A stretch of 64,000 nt of DNA. It comes from Candidatus Peregrinibacteria bacterium (GTDB lineage: Bacteria; Patescibacteriota; Gracilibacteria; UM-FILTER-43-11). A model generated the notes under the pieces. The model did not search any database and was not told the origin of the DNA. It saw nothing but the letters and a program-made list of their open reading frames with translations. Position 1 is the stretch's first letter; each line of letters begins with the position of its first letter. Below are positions 8,585 through 17,039 of this stretch, piece by piece. The DNA lies in contig JAFGCT010000033.1 of the NCBI GenBank assembly GCA_016932505.1, positions 33,585 to 97,584 on the forward strand. The letters are read 5' to 3'. The position numbers were made by a program, and so were the translations under genes.

Positions 8585-9790
8585 ATGTCAGAGCAATCAA
8601 CTATACATATAGGTGCAAAAGAAACTGCTATACCTCAGGCACAACAGCCTGTAAAACAGCAGGTAAAAAAAGCGAAGTCAAAAAACATAATTGAACAGTT
8701 AAATATCTATTTAGCTAAACTTTCTAAAGTAAAAACTTCAGACAAAGTAACCTTTTTCCGATTGCTTGCAACTATGATTAACGCAGGTATTTCAATCGTA
8801 AAAGCTTTAAACATTCTTGCTGACCAGACCGAAAACCCTGCTATGAAAACAATTGACCTGGAGCTTGCCAATAGTATTGAATCAGGAAAAAGTTTTTCAG
8901 AAGCACTTAAGGATTTTCCAAAAGTATTTTCAGATGCACAAGTTGGTATGGTAGAAGCAGGTGAAGCTTCCGGACGTTTAAATCAGACATTACTAGAGAT
9001 AGCAGGAGAAACTGAAAAATCAGCAGCTCTTATGTCAAAAATTAAAGGAGCAATGATTTATCCAATCGTAGTTATCTTTATTATGTTAGGTGCCGGTTTT
9101 GCTGTAATGACATTCGTAATGCCGAAAATCAAAGAGATGTTTGAAAGTCTTGGTGGTGAACTTCCTCCAATGACAATGGCGCTTATAAATGCCAGTGATT
9201 TTATGGTTGGTTCAACAATTGGTATACCTAATGCTTTATGGGTAGTTATTGCATTAATAGCTTTTGTTACAGTATTTACTATTTGGAAAAGAACTGATTC
9301 CGGAAAATACTTATGGGCTCAGGCTGTTTTTTATATCCCTGTATTCGGAAAACTTTCCAAAAAAGTAGCTATCGCCCGCTTTTGTAGAGGTTTAAGTACA
9401 ATGATTTCCAGTGGTATTTCAATACTAAAAGCTTTAAATATTACAGCAGCCAGTGTAGGTAATGCTGTTTATGAAAAAAGAATTCTGCAAATTGCTGATG
9501 ATGTAAGACAAGGTATTACAATGGCAGAAAATATGAAAGACGATGAAGAGCACTTCCCAAGTATGGTTGTGGGTATGATAGGCGTTGCTGAACAAACTGC
9601 ACAAATCGATCAAATATCTTCAAAGCTCGCAGATTTTTATGAAGAAGAAGTAAATGATATGGTAAAGGGGCTTTCTTCATTACTTGAACCAATAATTATA
9701 GTAGTTCTTGGTGGTGCCGTAGCATTTTTGGTAATTGCGGTAATGATGCCGATTTTAAGTGTATCGGATTTAGCATCTTCAGCAACTTAA
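8585..9790 (+). CDS. pilC: Type IV pilus inner-membrane platform protein (PilC/GspF)
   Basis: The ATG at 8585 (MSEQSTIHIG) is preferred over 8540 because the extra codons would fall within the intergenic repeat. The protein is about 401 residues, the normal size. Two T2SSF domains are visible: the first starts FFRLLATMINAGISIVKAL and the second RFCRGLSTMISSGISILKAL. Three membrane segments follow the usual pattern (around AMIYPIVVIFIMLGAGFAV, WVVIALIAFVTVF and the C-terminal IIIVVLGGAVAFLVIAVMM). It anchors PilB and the growing pilus at the membrane. It ends the pilus operon; the pilin has its own promoter. Confidence 0.92.
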   Translation: MSEQSTIHIGAKETAIPQAQQPVKQQVKKAKSKNIIEQLNIYLAKLSKVKTSDKVTFFRLLATMINAGISIVKALNILADQTENPAMKTIDLELANSIESGKSFSEALKDFPKVFSDAQVGMVEAGEASGRLNQTLLEIAGETEKSAALMSKIKGAMIYPIVVIFIMLGAGFAVMTFVMPKIKEMFESLGGELPPMTMALINASDFMVGSTIGIPNALWVVIALIAFVTVFTIWKRTDSGKYLWAQAVFYIPVFGKLSKKVAIARFCRGLSTMISSGISILKALNITAASVGNAVYEKRILQIADDVRQGITMAENMKDDEEHFPSMVVGMIGVAEQTAQIDQISSKLADFYEEEVNDMVKGLSSLLEPIIIVVLGGAVAFLVIAVMMPILSVSDLASSAT

Positions 9791-9802
9791 CTTGTAATTA
9801 AC

Positions 9803-9941
9803 TAGATTCCTCAACTCTCTCCGTTCACTCGGAATGACGAACACATTCTTTTGGGAAGGCGAATTTTTCTTATGAAAAATTCGCCTTCCCCTCTATTGCC
9901 AATCGTCATTCCGAGTGGAGTTTACGTAGCCGAGGAATCTA
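9803..9941. repeat. Nested palindromic element (outer arms plus inner hairpin)
   Basis: Outer arms are TAGATTCCTC (9803-9812) with GAGGAATCTA (9932-9941) and a perfect 15-bp pair CACTCGGAATGACGA (9826-9840) with TCGTCATTCCGAGTG (9903-9917). Inside is a perfect 17-bp stem (9853-9869 with 9874-9890, loop TTAT). It fills most of the gap between pilC and the pilin gene and could also end transcription of the pilus operon. The same plan and a related outer arm occur at 62746-62880. Confidence 0.85.
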
Positions 9942-10027
9942 ATCTACTACATACAAATTTTTACTAATTATATAATTAGTATAGTTTATGGCTTTTTTAA
10001 GGTATAAACTTTTTGTAAAAAAAACTC

Positions 10028-10056
10028 TTGCATACATTTTTTATACATGATAAACT
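10028..10056 (+). promoter_or_regulatory. Pilin promoter
   Basis: TTGCAT (10028-10033), 17-bp spacer, TAAACT (10051-10056), about 30 bp before the pilin ATG. This separate promoter would allow the major pilin to be made in excess over the assembly genes. Confidence 0.55.
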
Positions 10057-10088
10057 CAAATTAGTTTAATACTTAAAACAAAAACAAA

Positions 10089-10673
10089 ATGAAAAAAGAA
10101 ATCTTCAAAAAAGGTTTTACACTCATCGAGTTAATGATTGTTATTGTCATCCTCGGTGTTCTTATGGGTACAATTTTACCACGTTTAACCGGTGCACAGG
10201 CTCGTGCTCGTGATACAGGAAGAGTTGCAGATATGAATACAATTTCCCAAGCACTAGAAACATATTACGATGATTATGGTTATTATGTTGGTGGTGCAAC
10301 AGGTTCAGGAATTACAGTAGGTGATATTGTCTGCCTGTCTCCAAATGATACAGGTACAGGTGCAAATACAATTACTGCTCTTGAGGATTATGTTGATGAT
10401 TTTCCTTTCCCACCTTCAGCAAGTCAGGAAACAAGTAGTTGTATAGGTGGTTATGTTTACATTCCTTTAACAAGTAAAGGTCTTGATTTTAACGGTTATG
10501 TTCTTGCTTCAGATATGGAGACTTATCAGAAGGCAAACGCAATCGCAGATGCTGATATTGAAGGTGATAATGCTGAGGATATTAGAACTACATATTTAAA
10601 TGAAGATCTTACTGAATTAAAAACTGCTGATGATGATGATGAGTCAACAACTATTTATATGATTATTAAATAA
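10089..10673 (+). CDS. Type IV prepilin
   Basis: 194 residues. The N-terminus MKKEIFKKG|FTLIELMIVIVILGVL is a textbook class III signal: a short basic leader ending in Gly, a prepilin peptidase site before Phe, Glu at position +5 of the mature protein, and the hydrophobic assembly helix. The globular part is Asp/Thr/Gly-rich with two cysteines (IVCLSP, SSCIGG) that could form a disulfide. A promoter precedes it and a probable terminator follows. Most likely the major pilin of the system encoded just upstream. Confidence 0.93.
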   Translation: MKKEIFKKGFTLIELMIVIVILGVLMGTILPRLTGAQARARDTGRVADMNTISQALETYYDDYGYYVGGATGSGITVGDIVCLSPNDTGTGANTITALEDYVDDFPFPPSASQETSSCIGGYVYIPLTSKGLDFNGYVLASDMETYQKANAIADADIEGDNAEDIRTTYLNEDLTELKTADDDDESTTIYMIIK

Positions 10674-10697
10674 TTGAGGTTCAGAAAAGAATTAATT

Positions 10698-10736
10698 AAA
10701 CCCTTCTCTGCTTTAGGCGGTGGAGGGTTTTTTGTT
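10698..10736 (+). terminator. Probable pilin terminator
   Basis: AAACCCTTCTC pairs with GGTGGAGGGTT across a short loop, with some wobble pairs, followed by a run of six T. Confidence 0.5.
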
Positions 10737-10775
10737 ATCTTATGATTGAGCTATGATTAATGGTTAACCAAAAAA

Positions 10776-10807
10776 CCGTAGGGACACGCCATGGCGTGTA
10801 CCTACGG
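10776..10807. repeat. REP-like palindrome
   Basis: A 32-bp palindrome with one mismatch, centred on ACACGCCATGGCGTGT (10784-10799) with flanks CCGTAGGG and ACCTACGG. It lies between the convergent pilin and nusA genes. Partly complementary AATCGTTAATC-type units surround it, giving a nested hairpin. Short GC-rich palindromes of this kind are typical substrates of REP-associated transposases such as the one at 41850. Confidence 0.75.
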
Positions 10808-10842
10808 GGTTTAATCGTTAATCGTACAACGTAAATCGTTAA

Positions 10843-12177
10843 CTACAGTTCCGATTCTATCTTTTTCGCACTTACTTTTCCTATTCCTTCAATTCCCTCA
10901 AGGTCTTTCAGGCTCATTCCTTTTAAATCTTCAAGGCTGTTATAGCCGGCAGCTTCAAGCTTTTTAGTAACAGCAGCTGTCAAAGAGCCCCAATCAGCAC
11001 CTTCCTCGCTTTTTAAAGATTTCTCAGCAGCTTCAAGTTCTTTTTCAGCAGAAGGGGATTCAAGGTCTTTGTCGTCAATACGTCGTGTAGTTTTCATCAT
11101 TTCCTGTACCTTTTCCTTAAATGCAGGTAATTGTTCTAAGTTGTATAAATCAAGTTCATAGCCGGTAAGGTCGGAAGCAAGGCGAACGTTCTGACCACGT
11201 TTACCAATTGCCATTGGACGCTCTTCTTCTTCTACGAATACAGCGGCTCTTTTGCGTACTTTTTCGTCTTCACCGGAATTAACAATAATAACCTCAGCGA
11301 TTTTAGCTGGCTGAAGAGAGGTAGCAATAAATTCTTTAGGGTCTTTAGTCCATTCAATAATATCTACACGTTCTCCATTTAGTTCGTTCATTACACTCTG
11401 AATACGAACACCTTTTTGACCGATACAAGCTCCAACTGGGTCGATTTTTTCGTCTTCCGCAAAAACTGCAACTTTGCTTCTTGTTCCTGGGTCGCGCGCA
11501 ATTGATTTTACTTGAACTTCACCTTCTGCAATTTCAGGAATTTCCATTTCAAGTAAACGAACAACAAGGTTAGGATGAGTTCGTGAAATAGAAAGTTGAG
11601 GACCTTTATTTGTATGAATTACTTTATCCAAATAAACCTTCATACGTTTGCCGTTGTAATACTTTTCGTCAGGAATCTGATCTTTTGGCCCAAGTGAAAC
11701 ATTATGTTTTTCAATCTGAATATGAACATTACCACCTTCAATACGCATAACCTGAGCCGACATAATTTCATTCTCACGGTTCTTAAACATTTCATATGTA
11801 GAATCTCTTTCAGCCTCCTGTAATCGTTGCAAAATTACCTGTTTAGCGGATTGCGCAGCAATACGACCATATTCAAGAGGTGTAACATCAATTTTAATTA
11901 TGTCGCCAGTCTCAACATCTTTCTTCATTTTTTGAGCTTCAGCAAGAGAAATCTCAATATTAGGATTTTCAACATCTTCAACAACTTCTTTAACAAGAAG
12001 AACTGTTGCAATGTCGGAATCTTCGGAAAGAATTATTTCTACTTCCTGTTCTTTATTACCGAAATCCTTACGATAAGCGGTAGCAAGAGCAGCTTTTATA
12101 GTTTCTATAACTCTTTCATATGGAATGTTTTTTTCATCACATATTTGATGAATTGCAGCAAAGAATTGTGGTTTCAT
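10843..12177 (-). CDS. nusA: Transcription termination/antitermination factor NusA
   Basis: 444 residues. N-terminal RNA-polymerase-binding domain (1 to about 125), S1 domain (about 130-200, around MSAQVMRIEGGNVHI), two KH domains (GACIGQKGVRIQSV and MAIGKRGQNVRLAS), then a C-terminal helix-hairpin-helix segment (DLEGIEGIGKVSAKKIES). It binds RNA polymerase and nascent RNA to modulate pausing and termination. The usual neighbours rimP and infB are absent. A good promoter lies at 12365-12392. The gene ends 170 bp from the convergent pilin gene. Confidence 0.95.
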   Translation of the reverse strand: MKPQFFAAIHQICDEKNIPYERVIETIKAALATAYRKDFGNKEQEVEIILSEDSDIATVLLVKEVVEDVENPNIEISLAEAQKMKKDVETGDIIKIDVTPLEYGRIAAQSAKQVILQRLQEAERDSTYEMFKNRENEIMSAQVMRIEGGNVHIQIEKHNVSLGPKDQIPDEKYYNGKRMKVYLDKVIHTNKGPQLSISRTHPNLVVRLLEMEIPEIAEGEVQVKSIARDPGTRSKVAVFAEDEKIDPVGACIGQKGVRIQSVMNELNGERVDIIEWTKDPKEFIATSLQPAKIAEVIIVNSGEDEKVRKRAAVFVEEEERPMAIGKRGQNVRLASDLTGYELDLYNLEQLPAFKEKVQEMMKTTRRIDDKDLESPSAEKELEAAEKSLKSEEGADWGSLTAAVTKKLEAAGYNSLEDLKGMSLKDLEGIEGIGKVSAKKIESEL

Positions 12178-12459
12178 GGGAAGTAGCGAGTTACGCGTTC
12201 CGAGCGGAACGCAGGTCGTAAGACCAAGTAAAGTGAGGATGAATCACGATGATTTTACGAAGTTAAATTAAGTGATTCAAGCGTAACCCTATTGCAATTC
12301 AGTATTAAATTATTCAAGGGTTTTCTTATGAAAACGCAGACCCGTTTCGGCTCTGCTTGTATACATTATATCAAATCTGGGATTATTTGCAAGAAAAAAA
12401 GTCAGAATCGTGATTTGATTGATTAATATGATAAATCGTTAATCGTATAACGTTAATCG
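12178..12459. other. nusA leader region
   Basis: This gap holds the nusA promoter and a leader of about 180 nt. On the minus strand the leader begins with a stem (GCAGAGCCG, loop AAA, CGGGTCTGC, one mismatch). A perfect palindrome GCGTTCCGAGCGGAACGC (12193-12210) lies just before the gene. Near 12425-12465 are AATCGTTAATCGT units also seen at 10811-10840. No ORF was recognised. Confidence 0.5.
12365..12392 (-). promoter_or_regulatory. nusA promoter
   Basis: On the minus strand: TTGCAA, 16-bp spacer, TATAAT. The -10 box is a perfect consensus. Confidence 0.6.
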
Positions 12460-12909
12460 TTATTCTTTAAGACATCCATAAATCACAGAATCTTTAAATC
12501 CACGATTCCTTAAAAAATTAATTAGCTTCATTTTTCTCTTCCTTTCATCTTTTTCATTCAGAGTCCTTTGTTTTTCTTCTAAGGCTTTTTTTAAACTCTC
12601 CTTTTCACTCCAGTTCTCATTTTCAAGAATCTGATCCACTAAATCTTCATCCAGTCCCTTTCTTCGAGTTTCAATCATTATTTTCATTCTGCCAATTGGT
12701 TTTTGAATTAAATGGTGAACAAATTCTTCAGCAAAACGCCTGTCGCTGAGCAATTGAACTCGTTCCATTTCATCAATCACTCTGATAATTTCGCCTTCTT
12801 CATCAGGGAATTTTTTAAGTAATTTTTGTCGCATCTCAAAAGTACTATTGATTCTTACTTCAATAATTCTTAATGCGGATTCCCAAATTTGGTCATGTAT
12901 GGATTTCAT
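12460..12909 (-). CDS. recX: Regulatory protein RecX
   Basis: 149 residues, all helical, close to the usual RecX length. It shows the family's three-helix repeats: ALRIIEVRINSTFEMRQKLLKKF, then VQLLSDRRFAEEFVHHL, then KGLDEDLVDQIL and a C-terminal NFLRNRGFKDSVIYGCLKE. RecX binds the RecA filament and restrains it. recA is not in the window. A gap and an unusual palindrome separate it from the foreign-looking CAP gene upstream on the same strand. Confidence 0.85.
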   Translation of the reverse strand: MKSIHDQIWESALRIIEVRINSTFEMRQKLLKKFPDEEGEIIRVIDEMERVQLLSDRRFAEEFVHHLIQKPIGRMKIMIETRRKGLDEDLVDQILENENWSEKESLKKALEEKQRTLNEKDERKRKMKLINFLRNRGFKDSVIYGCLKE

Positions 12910-12975
12910 ACATATATAATACCATTACAATTTATAATTTAAAATTTGCAATAAAAAATTGGGCAAGTAGAAGAG

Positions 12976-12995
12976 CCCCCGATGTGCATCGGGGG
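12976..12995 (-). terminator. Hairpin ending the first G+C-rich island
   Basis: CCCCCGATGTGCATCGGGGG is a perfect 20-bp palindrome downstream of the CAP gene. On the minus strand a T-run follows only after about 20 bases, so its strength as a terminator is uncertain. Confidence 0.5.
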
Positions 12996-13001
12996 ACTCG
13001 A

Positions 13002-13013
13002 CTAGTAAGTAAA
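13002..13013 (+). repeat. Flanking 12-bp motif, low-coordinate copy
   Basis: CTAGTAAGTAAA. It matches 11 of 12 bases of CTAGTAAGTTAA on the minus strand at 14217-14228, so the CAP gene sits between inverted copies. A related sequence, CTAGTAGGTTAA, lies beside the third island at 63133-63144. Directly next to it on the minus strand is a strong Shine-Dalgarno-like AAAGGAGG with no gene after it. Confidence 0.4.
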
Positions 13014-13036
13014 CCTCCTTTCTTTTGTAACAATTT

Positions 13037-14155
13037 TTATTCGGTTTCTGGCATCGCGAACACCTGCGCGCAGACATACTCGGTGAGTCCGCCTTTTGCG
13101 TATGGCGCATACACACAGGCAACGCCCATTTTCGTCCAGTCGCCATCGAGCATATTCTCACGATGTGACTCGGAACTGAGCCAATCGGTGAATACCACAC
13201 GTGCATTGGACATAATGGGGCGAGCCAGATTCTCACCGGCGCCGTCGGTCTGGAATCCGGATGCAAGTACGCGCTTTTTGGGCGTACTTCCCTTACGTTT
13301 GTGAGTAAGGGCAGGCAGCTGTTTCTCAAAGTGCATTTTTGCCCACCCCAGAGCAGCCGCGTCAAGGCGTTCGTCGTAGCCCTCAATGGGGTCGAGGTTG
13401 TTTTCGGCACGGAGCTTGTTTACTTCTTCAAGCAAAAGCTCACGGTCGATGTATGCCTCTTCTCCAGGCTCTGGACTGAGCTGAACTTCCATTTTGCGAA
13501 GTTCAGCGAGTAACTCCTCCTTTCCCTCAATCGCCTTGAGTTTTTCGATAAGGGGGATAGCCTTAATCACTACCGCTCTTATTTTCTCCAGATTTTCCCT
13601 GCTCTTTTCCGCTTCGGTCGCATCGCATTTGTCAGGCGCGACACAATCGATAAACGAAAAAATGTCGACAACGCGTTTAACCGCAGCAAGCCTGACTTCG
13701 AAAGACTGGCTACCGTTGAATATCTTCGAGAGCTGACCGATGTCAGTCATCTTCCTAATATCCGCTACGGAAATCGGAGCTTCCTTTTTGACTGCTTTTT
13801 TCTTGCCGATTTTCTGCTCAAGAAGCTTCAGCAGGTGGGGCTTCATCTTCTTGTCGAAAGCCGTTTTAGGCTTGATTTTTTCAACCAGCGCTCTGACTTT
13901 CTCAAGAATATTCTTGTCTTTGAGCCTCTTTACCGCGTGGAAGCGAGTTCCGAGGTCGGGGTGGTACAGAGCAGTTGCTTCGAGCACGGCGAGATTACCG
14001 CACATCGTAATAGCACTCCTGCTAACTTTCACATCCTCGGAATCCACGCCCCTGCAGGGCGTATTGACTCGTCGGATTCTGTCCATACCGTCTGCGAGCA
14101 GAATGGTGGGAACGCAAAGAACTACTGCTAAAACTATCGATACTACCTTTTTCAT
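13037..14155 (-). CDS. Secreted CAP (SCP/PR1-like) domain protein, probably acquired
   Basis: 372 residues. Signal peptide MKKVVSIVLAVVLCVPTILLA, then a helical Lys/Glu-rich region (about 50-225) that could be HEAT-like, then a CAP domain (about 240-372). The CAP signature residues are present: His in LTHKRKG, Glu in GAGENLA, and SESHRENML. CAP domains are extracellular and have lipid-binding, protease-like or adhesive roles. The gene is visibly richer in G+C and uses codons unlike its neighbours. It has a full GGAGGT ribosome-binding site six bases from the ATG and a strong promoter. These differences suggest horizontal acquisition. Confidence 0.75.
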   Translation of the reverse strand: MKKVVSIVLAVVLCVPTILLADGMDRIRRVNTPCRGVDSEDVKVSRSAITMCGNLAVLEATALYHPDLGTRFHAVKRLKDKNILEKVRALVEKIKPKTAFDKKMKPHLLKLLEQKIGKKKAVKKEAPISVADIRKMTDIGQLSKIFNGSQSFEVRLAAVKRVVDIFSFIDCVAPDKCDATEAEKSRENLEKIRAVVIKAIPLIEKLKAIEGKEELLAELRKMEVQLSPEPGEEAYIDRELLLEEVNKLRAENNLDPIEGYDERLDAAALGWAKMHFEKQLPALTHKRKGSTPKKRVLASGFQTDGAGENLARPIMSNARVVFTDWLSSESHRENMLDGDWTKMGVACVYAPYAKGGLTEYVCAQVFAMPETE

Positions 14156-14234
14156 GACTTACCTCCAGGTAAAATTGTTTCTTGGGTTTGGTGGTTTATA
14201 AGAACACTTAAGTTACTTAACTTACTAGGATAAA

Positions 14235-14263
14235 ACTATACAACAATTATAGTAAAATGTCAA
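14235..14263 (-). promoter_or_regulatory. Promoter of the CAP-protein gene
   Basis: On the minus strand: TTGACA (14263-14258), 17-bp spacer, TATAGT (14240-14235), about 80 bp before the ATG. Confidence 0.65.
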
Positions 14264-14329
14264 GCTAAGATACAGTCATAAAGTCATCTCGTCATCTCCT
14301 CATCTCGTCATTTTTGATACAATGTTCTT

Positions 14330-16369
14330 ATGAAGCAAAAGAAGAAAAAAAGCGGTATAAAATTAAGTCCACTTGGTGGCCGTTTTTTTGACATTAAACC
14401 CCCAAAAGACGGTAGCAGATTGCCATTTAATACTAAATATAAAGGATTTTGGCGGTTTTTCTGGATAGCTCTGGCAATATTTGCGATTCTAAACATTTCA
14501 AATATATTTATGCGTGGCAGGGATGTTGCGGTTACAAGTCAGGACACTGCAATGGCGGGGTATGACTATCTCAACAAAGCTATCGCATCACTTGAAAAAC
14601 AGGATTTAAAGGAAGCTAATTTAATGTTTAAAAGTGCGGAAATAAAATTCACAGAGCTTTCTAAAGATACGGAGCACTTATTCTTAAAGGGGGATAGCTT
14701 ATTTGATAAAGGCACTTATTTGGAAACAGCAAGAAAGCTTTTAGAAAGCGGTATTTCTGTGGCACAAATAGGCCAAAAATTGATTGTTCTTCAAAAGGAG
14801 GCTTCGGATATTCCACGGATTTTTGTAAGCGGTTATGCAGAAACGGCAGGTGAAATTCCAAGTCTTACAACAATAATAAAAGAGGAAAACGAAAAGTTTA
14901 AAGAGATATCCGCTGATACGGTTAAAATTCAGAACAACTTAACAACTCTTAATAGCAGTATTCTTCCCACAGATCTTCAGGAAAAAATCAAAAAAGGTCA
15001 GGAGCAAATAGCTTCAATCATTGCTGTTATAAGAGAGGTGAATTTGAATTTTCAAGTTTTATTAAAGTTGCTTGGAGACAATACTCCACATACTTATTTA
15101 GTCCTTTTCCAGAATAATCACGAACTTCGCGCTACGGGCGGGTTTATAGGTTCTTATATGTTAATAGATGTAAATGACGGACTGATTACGAAAATGGAAG
15201 CAAAAGACGTTTATGAAAGCGACGGACAACTTACAGAAATAGTATTGTCACCACCAGGAATAGACAAGGTTTCGGAGAGATTATTTATGAGGGATGCGAA
15301 TTACAGCACTGATTTCCCGGAGTCCGCGGAAAGAATCATGTGGTTTTTAGAACACAGTAGACAGCCATCCGTTGATACTGTAATTGCAATCGACCAAACG
15401 CTAGTTGAGGGCATTTTGGAGCTTACAGGTCCGCTTACACTTGAACATTTTCCGTTTCAAATAAAAGCGGATAATTTTAATAAACTGATGTCTTATTATA
15501 TTGAATCAAAAATCAGTGAATCATCTACGCCAAAACAGCTTTTATTTGATTTTATTCCCGTTTTTCAGGAAAAGCTTCTTTCTATGGAAAATCTTACAGG
15601 TCTCGCAAAACTTATAAAGGAAAAAATTACCAGCCGTCATATACAGGCTTATTCTAAAGATGCAGATATTCAGAGGCTAATTGAAAGGTTTGATATGGAT
15701 GGAAGAATAATTAAGCCAGAAAATAAAACGGATTTCCTTTCAGTTATTTCAACAAACATAGGCGGAAACAAGTCAGACGAATACATTAAGACCAACATCG
15801 AACATCATACAGATATTACCAGATCCGGTTTTATATCGGATCAACTTGCTATAACCAAAACGCATACATGGGAAGAAAAGAATTTTGATGACTGGAAGAC
15901 AATGATTGAAAGATATGGCACAGGGGAAGCCAGTCTTGAAACACTTAAATTTATTTTAGGTGGAGGAAGAAATCTGGATTATATGAAAATCTACGTTCCT
16001 AAAGATAGTCAGATAACTGCAGTCGAAGGAATATCTCTGGAAGATATATCAGTCGGAGAAGAATTGGGTTATACATTTTTTGAATTTAACTTTGGTGAGG
16101 TTAATGCAGGGGAGAGTAAAACAGTAAAAATTAGTTACGACCTTCCTTTCATTCTTTCGTTTTTCCCATCCGATAACTATAAATTCATAGCACAAAAACA
16201 AGCAGGGGCAGAAAATCAGATACTGAAAAAAACTCTATTGGCAGATGAATATCTGGATATTATAAAAACATTCCCTTCATCTACTGATTGGTTTTCTATA
16301 ATGCCAATTGTAGAAACGGCTTTTGATAGAAATCAGATATTTGTAACTGCGTTAAAGAAGGAGTTTTAA
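14330..16369 (+). CDS. DUF4012 domain-containing membrane protein
   Basis: 679 residues. A basic cytosolic N-terminus is followed by one membrane segment (about 41-62). A coiled region of about 190 residues comes next, with AMAGYDYLNKAIASLEKQDLKEA. The DUF4012 core begins around residue 255 with the family hallmark FQNNHELRATGGFIGSY. The family is common in CPR and Gram-positive bacteria, is predicted to face outside, and has no established function. Promoter-like sequence is not obvious. CATCTCGT-type iterations lie just upstream (14283-14310). Its end overlaps the end of nth by four bases (convergent). Confidence 0.85.
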   Translation: MKQKKKKSGIKLSPLGGRFFDIKPPKDGSRLPFNTKYKGFWRFFWIALAIFAILNISNIFMRGRDVAVTSQDTAMAGYDYLNKAIASLEKQDLKEANLMFKSAEIKFTELSKDTEHLFLKGDSLFDKGTYLETARKLLESGISVAQIGQKLIVLQKEASDIPRIFVSGYAETAGEIPSLTTIIKEENEKFKEISADTVKIQNNLTTLNSSILPTDLQEKIKKGQEQIASIIAVIREVNLNFQVLLKLLGDNTPHTYLVLFQNNHELRATGGFIGSYMLIDVNDGLITKMEAKDVYESDGQLTEIVLSPPGIDKVSERLFMRDANYSTDFPESAERIMWFLEHSRQPSVDTVIAIDQTLVEGILELTGPLTLEHFPFQIKADNFNKLMSYYIESKISESSTPKQLLFDFIPVFQEKLLSMENLTGLAKLIKEKITSRHIQAYSKDADIQRLIERFDMDGRIIKPENKTDFLSVISTNIGGNKSDEYIKTNIEHHTDITRSGFISDQLAITKTHTWEEKNFDDWKTMIERYGTGEASLETLKFILGGGRNLDYMKIYVPKDSQITAVEGISLEDISVGEELGYTFFEFNFGEVNAGESKTVKISYDLPFILSFFPSDNYKFIAQKQAGAENQILKKTLLADEYLDIIKTFPSSTDWFSIMPIVETAFDRNQIFVTALKKEF

Positions 16370-16980
16370 AATAAACTACAAATTGGACATTTCTTTTTAT
16401 CATGACCTCTTGCAGGGCAGAATTCACGACCAAAAAATATCATTTGCAGGTGTAACTTGTTCCACCTTTCTTTTGGGAATAATCTTTTTAAATCCTTTTC
16501 TGTTTGCACTACATTTTTTCCGCTACTTAAACCCCAGCGCTTTGCAAGGCGATGGATATGAGTATCAATAGGAAAGGCTGAATGCCCAAAGGCCTGGGAC
16601 ATAACAACTGACGCGGTTTTGTGTCCTACACCAGGAAGCGACTCTAAATCTTCAAAATTATCCGGCACAAACCCTCCGAATCTTTTTACTAAAATCTGAG
16701 ATAAGGCTTTAATGTTTTTAGATTTAGTAGGGGATAGTCCTACGGGTTTAATAATATCTCTGATTTGTTTAACAGAAAGCTTAGACATTTTCTCCGCAGT
16801 ACCACCAATTTTAAAAAGCGCAGGAGTAACTTTGTTTACCGATACATCCGTCGACTGCCCGGAAAGCAAAACCGCAACAAGCAACGTAAAAGCATCCTTA
16901 TGTTTAAGGGGAATTGGGGTTTTTGGGTATAGTTTATCTAGAATTTTTGTGATGGCTTGAATTTTTTCTTGTTGTTTCAT
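16366..16980 (-). CDS. nth: Endonuclease III (DNA glycosylase/AP lyase)
   Basis: The ATG at 16980 (MKQQEKIQAITKIL) is preferred over 17043, whose extra residues look unlike the family and fall in an intergenic repeat. The protein is about 204 residues. The helix-hairpin-helix LESLPGVGHKTASVVMSQAFG, with its catalytic Lys (GHKTA), and the catalytic Asp (PIDTHIHR) are present. It excises oxidised pyrimidines in base excision repair. The C-terminal iron-sulfur region reads C-x9-C-x2-C and stops three residues later, so the canonical fourth Cys is missing. It is last in a minus-strand run hisS-aroE-nth. Confidence 0.92.
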   Translation of the reverse strand: MKQQEKIQAITKILDKLYPKTPIPLKHKDAFTLLVAVLLSGQSTDVSVNKVTPALFKIGGTAEKMSKLSVKQIRDIIKPVGLSPTKSKNIKALSQILVKRFGGFVPDNFEDLESLPGVGHKTASVVMSQAFGHSAFPIDTHIHRLAKRWGLSSGKNVVQTEKDLKRLFPKERWNKLHLQMIFFGREFCPARGHDKKKCPICSLF

Positions 16981-17039
16981 ACTTTGAAAATATGGAAATG
17001 TGAAAATGTGAAAACGCAAAAGTAGCGCAATATTCATTT
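16981..17039. repeat. Iterated-unit hairpin between aroE and nth
   Basis: Repeats of the type ATGGAAATGTGAAAATGTG face the complementary CATTTTCAAGTTTTCAAATTTTCAT, giving an imperfect inverted repeat that spans the gap. Confidence 0.5.

Noticed and set aside
13301..14201. Several overlapping open frames on the plus strand across the CAP gene
   Set aside because: They arise from the higher G+C of the island. Only the minus-strand frame has a promoter, ribosome site, signal peptide and a known domain.
16366..16980. Nth as an inactivated gene because its fourth iron-sulfur Cys is missing
   Set aside because: The catalytic Lys and Asp and the helix-hairpin-helix are intact. I recall C-x9-C-x2-C ends in other bacterial Nth proteins, so it is probably a natural variant.
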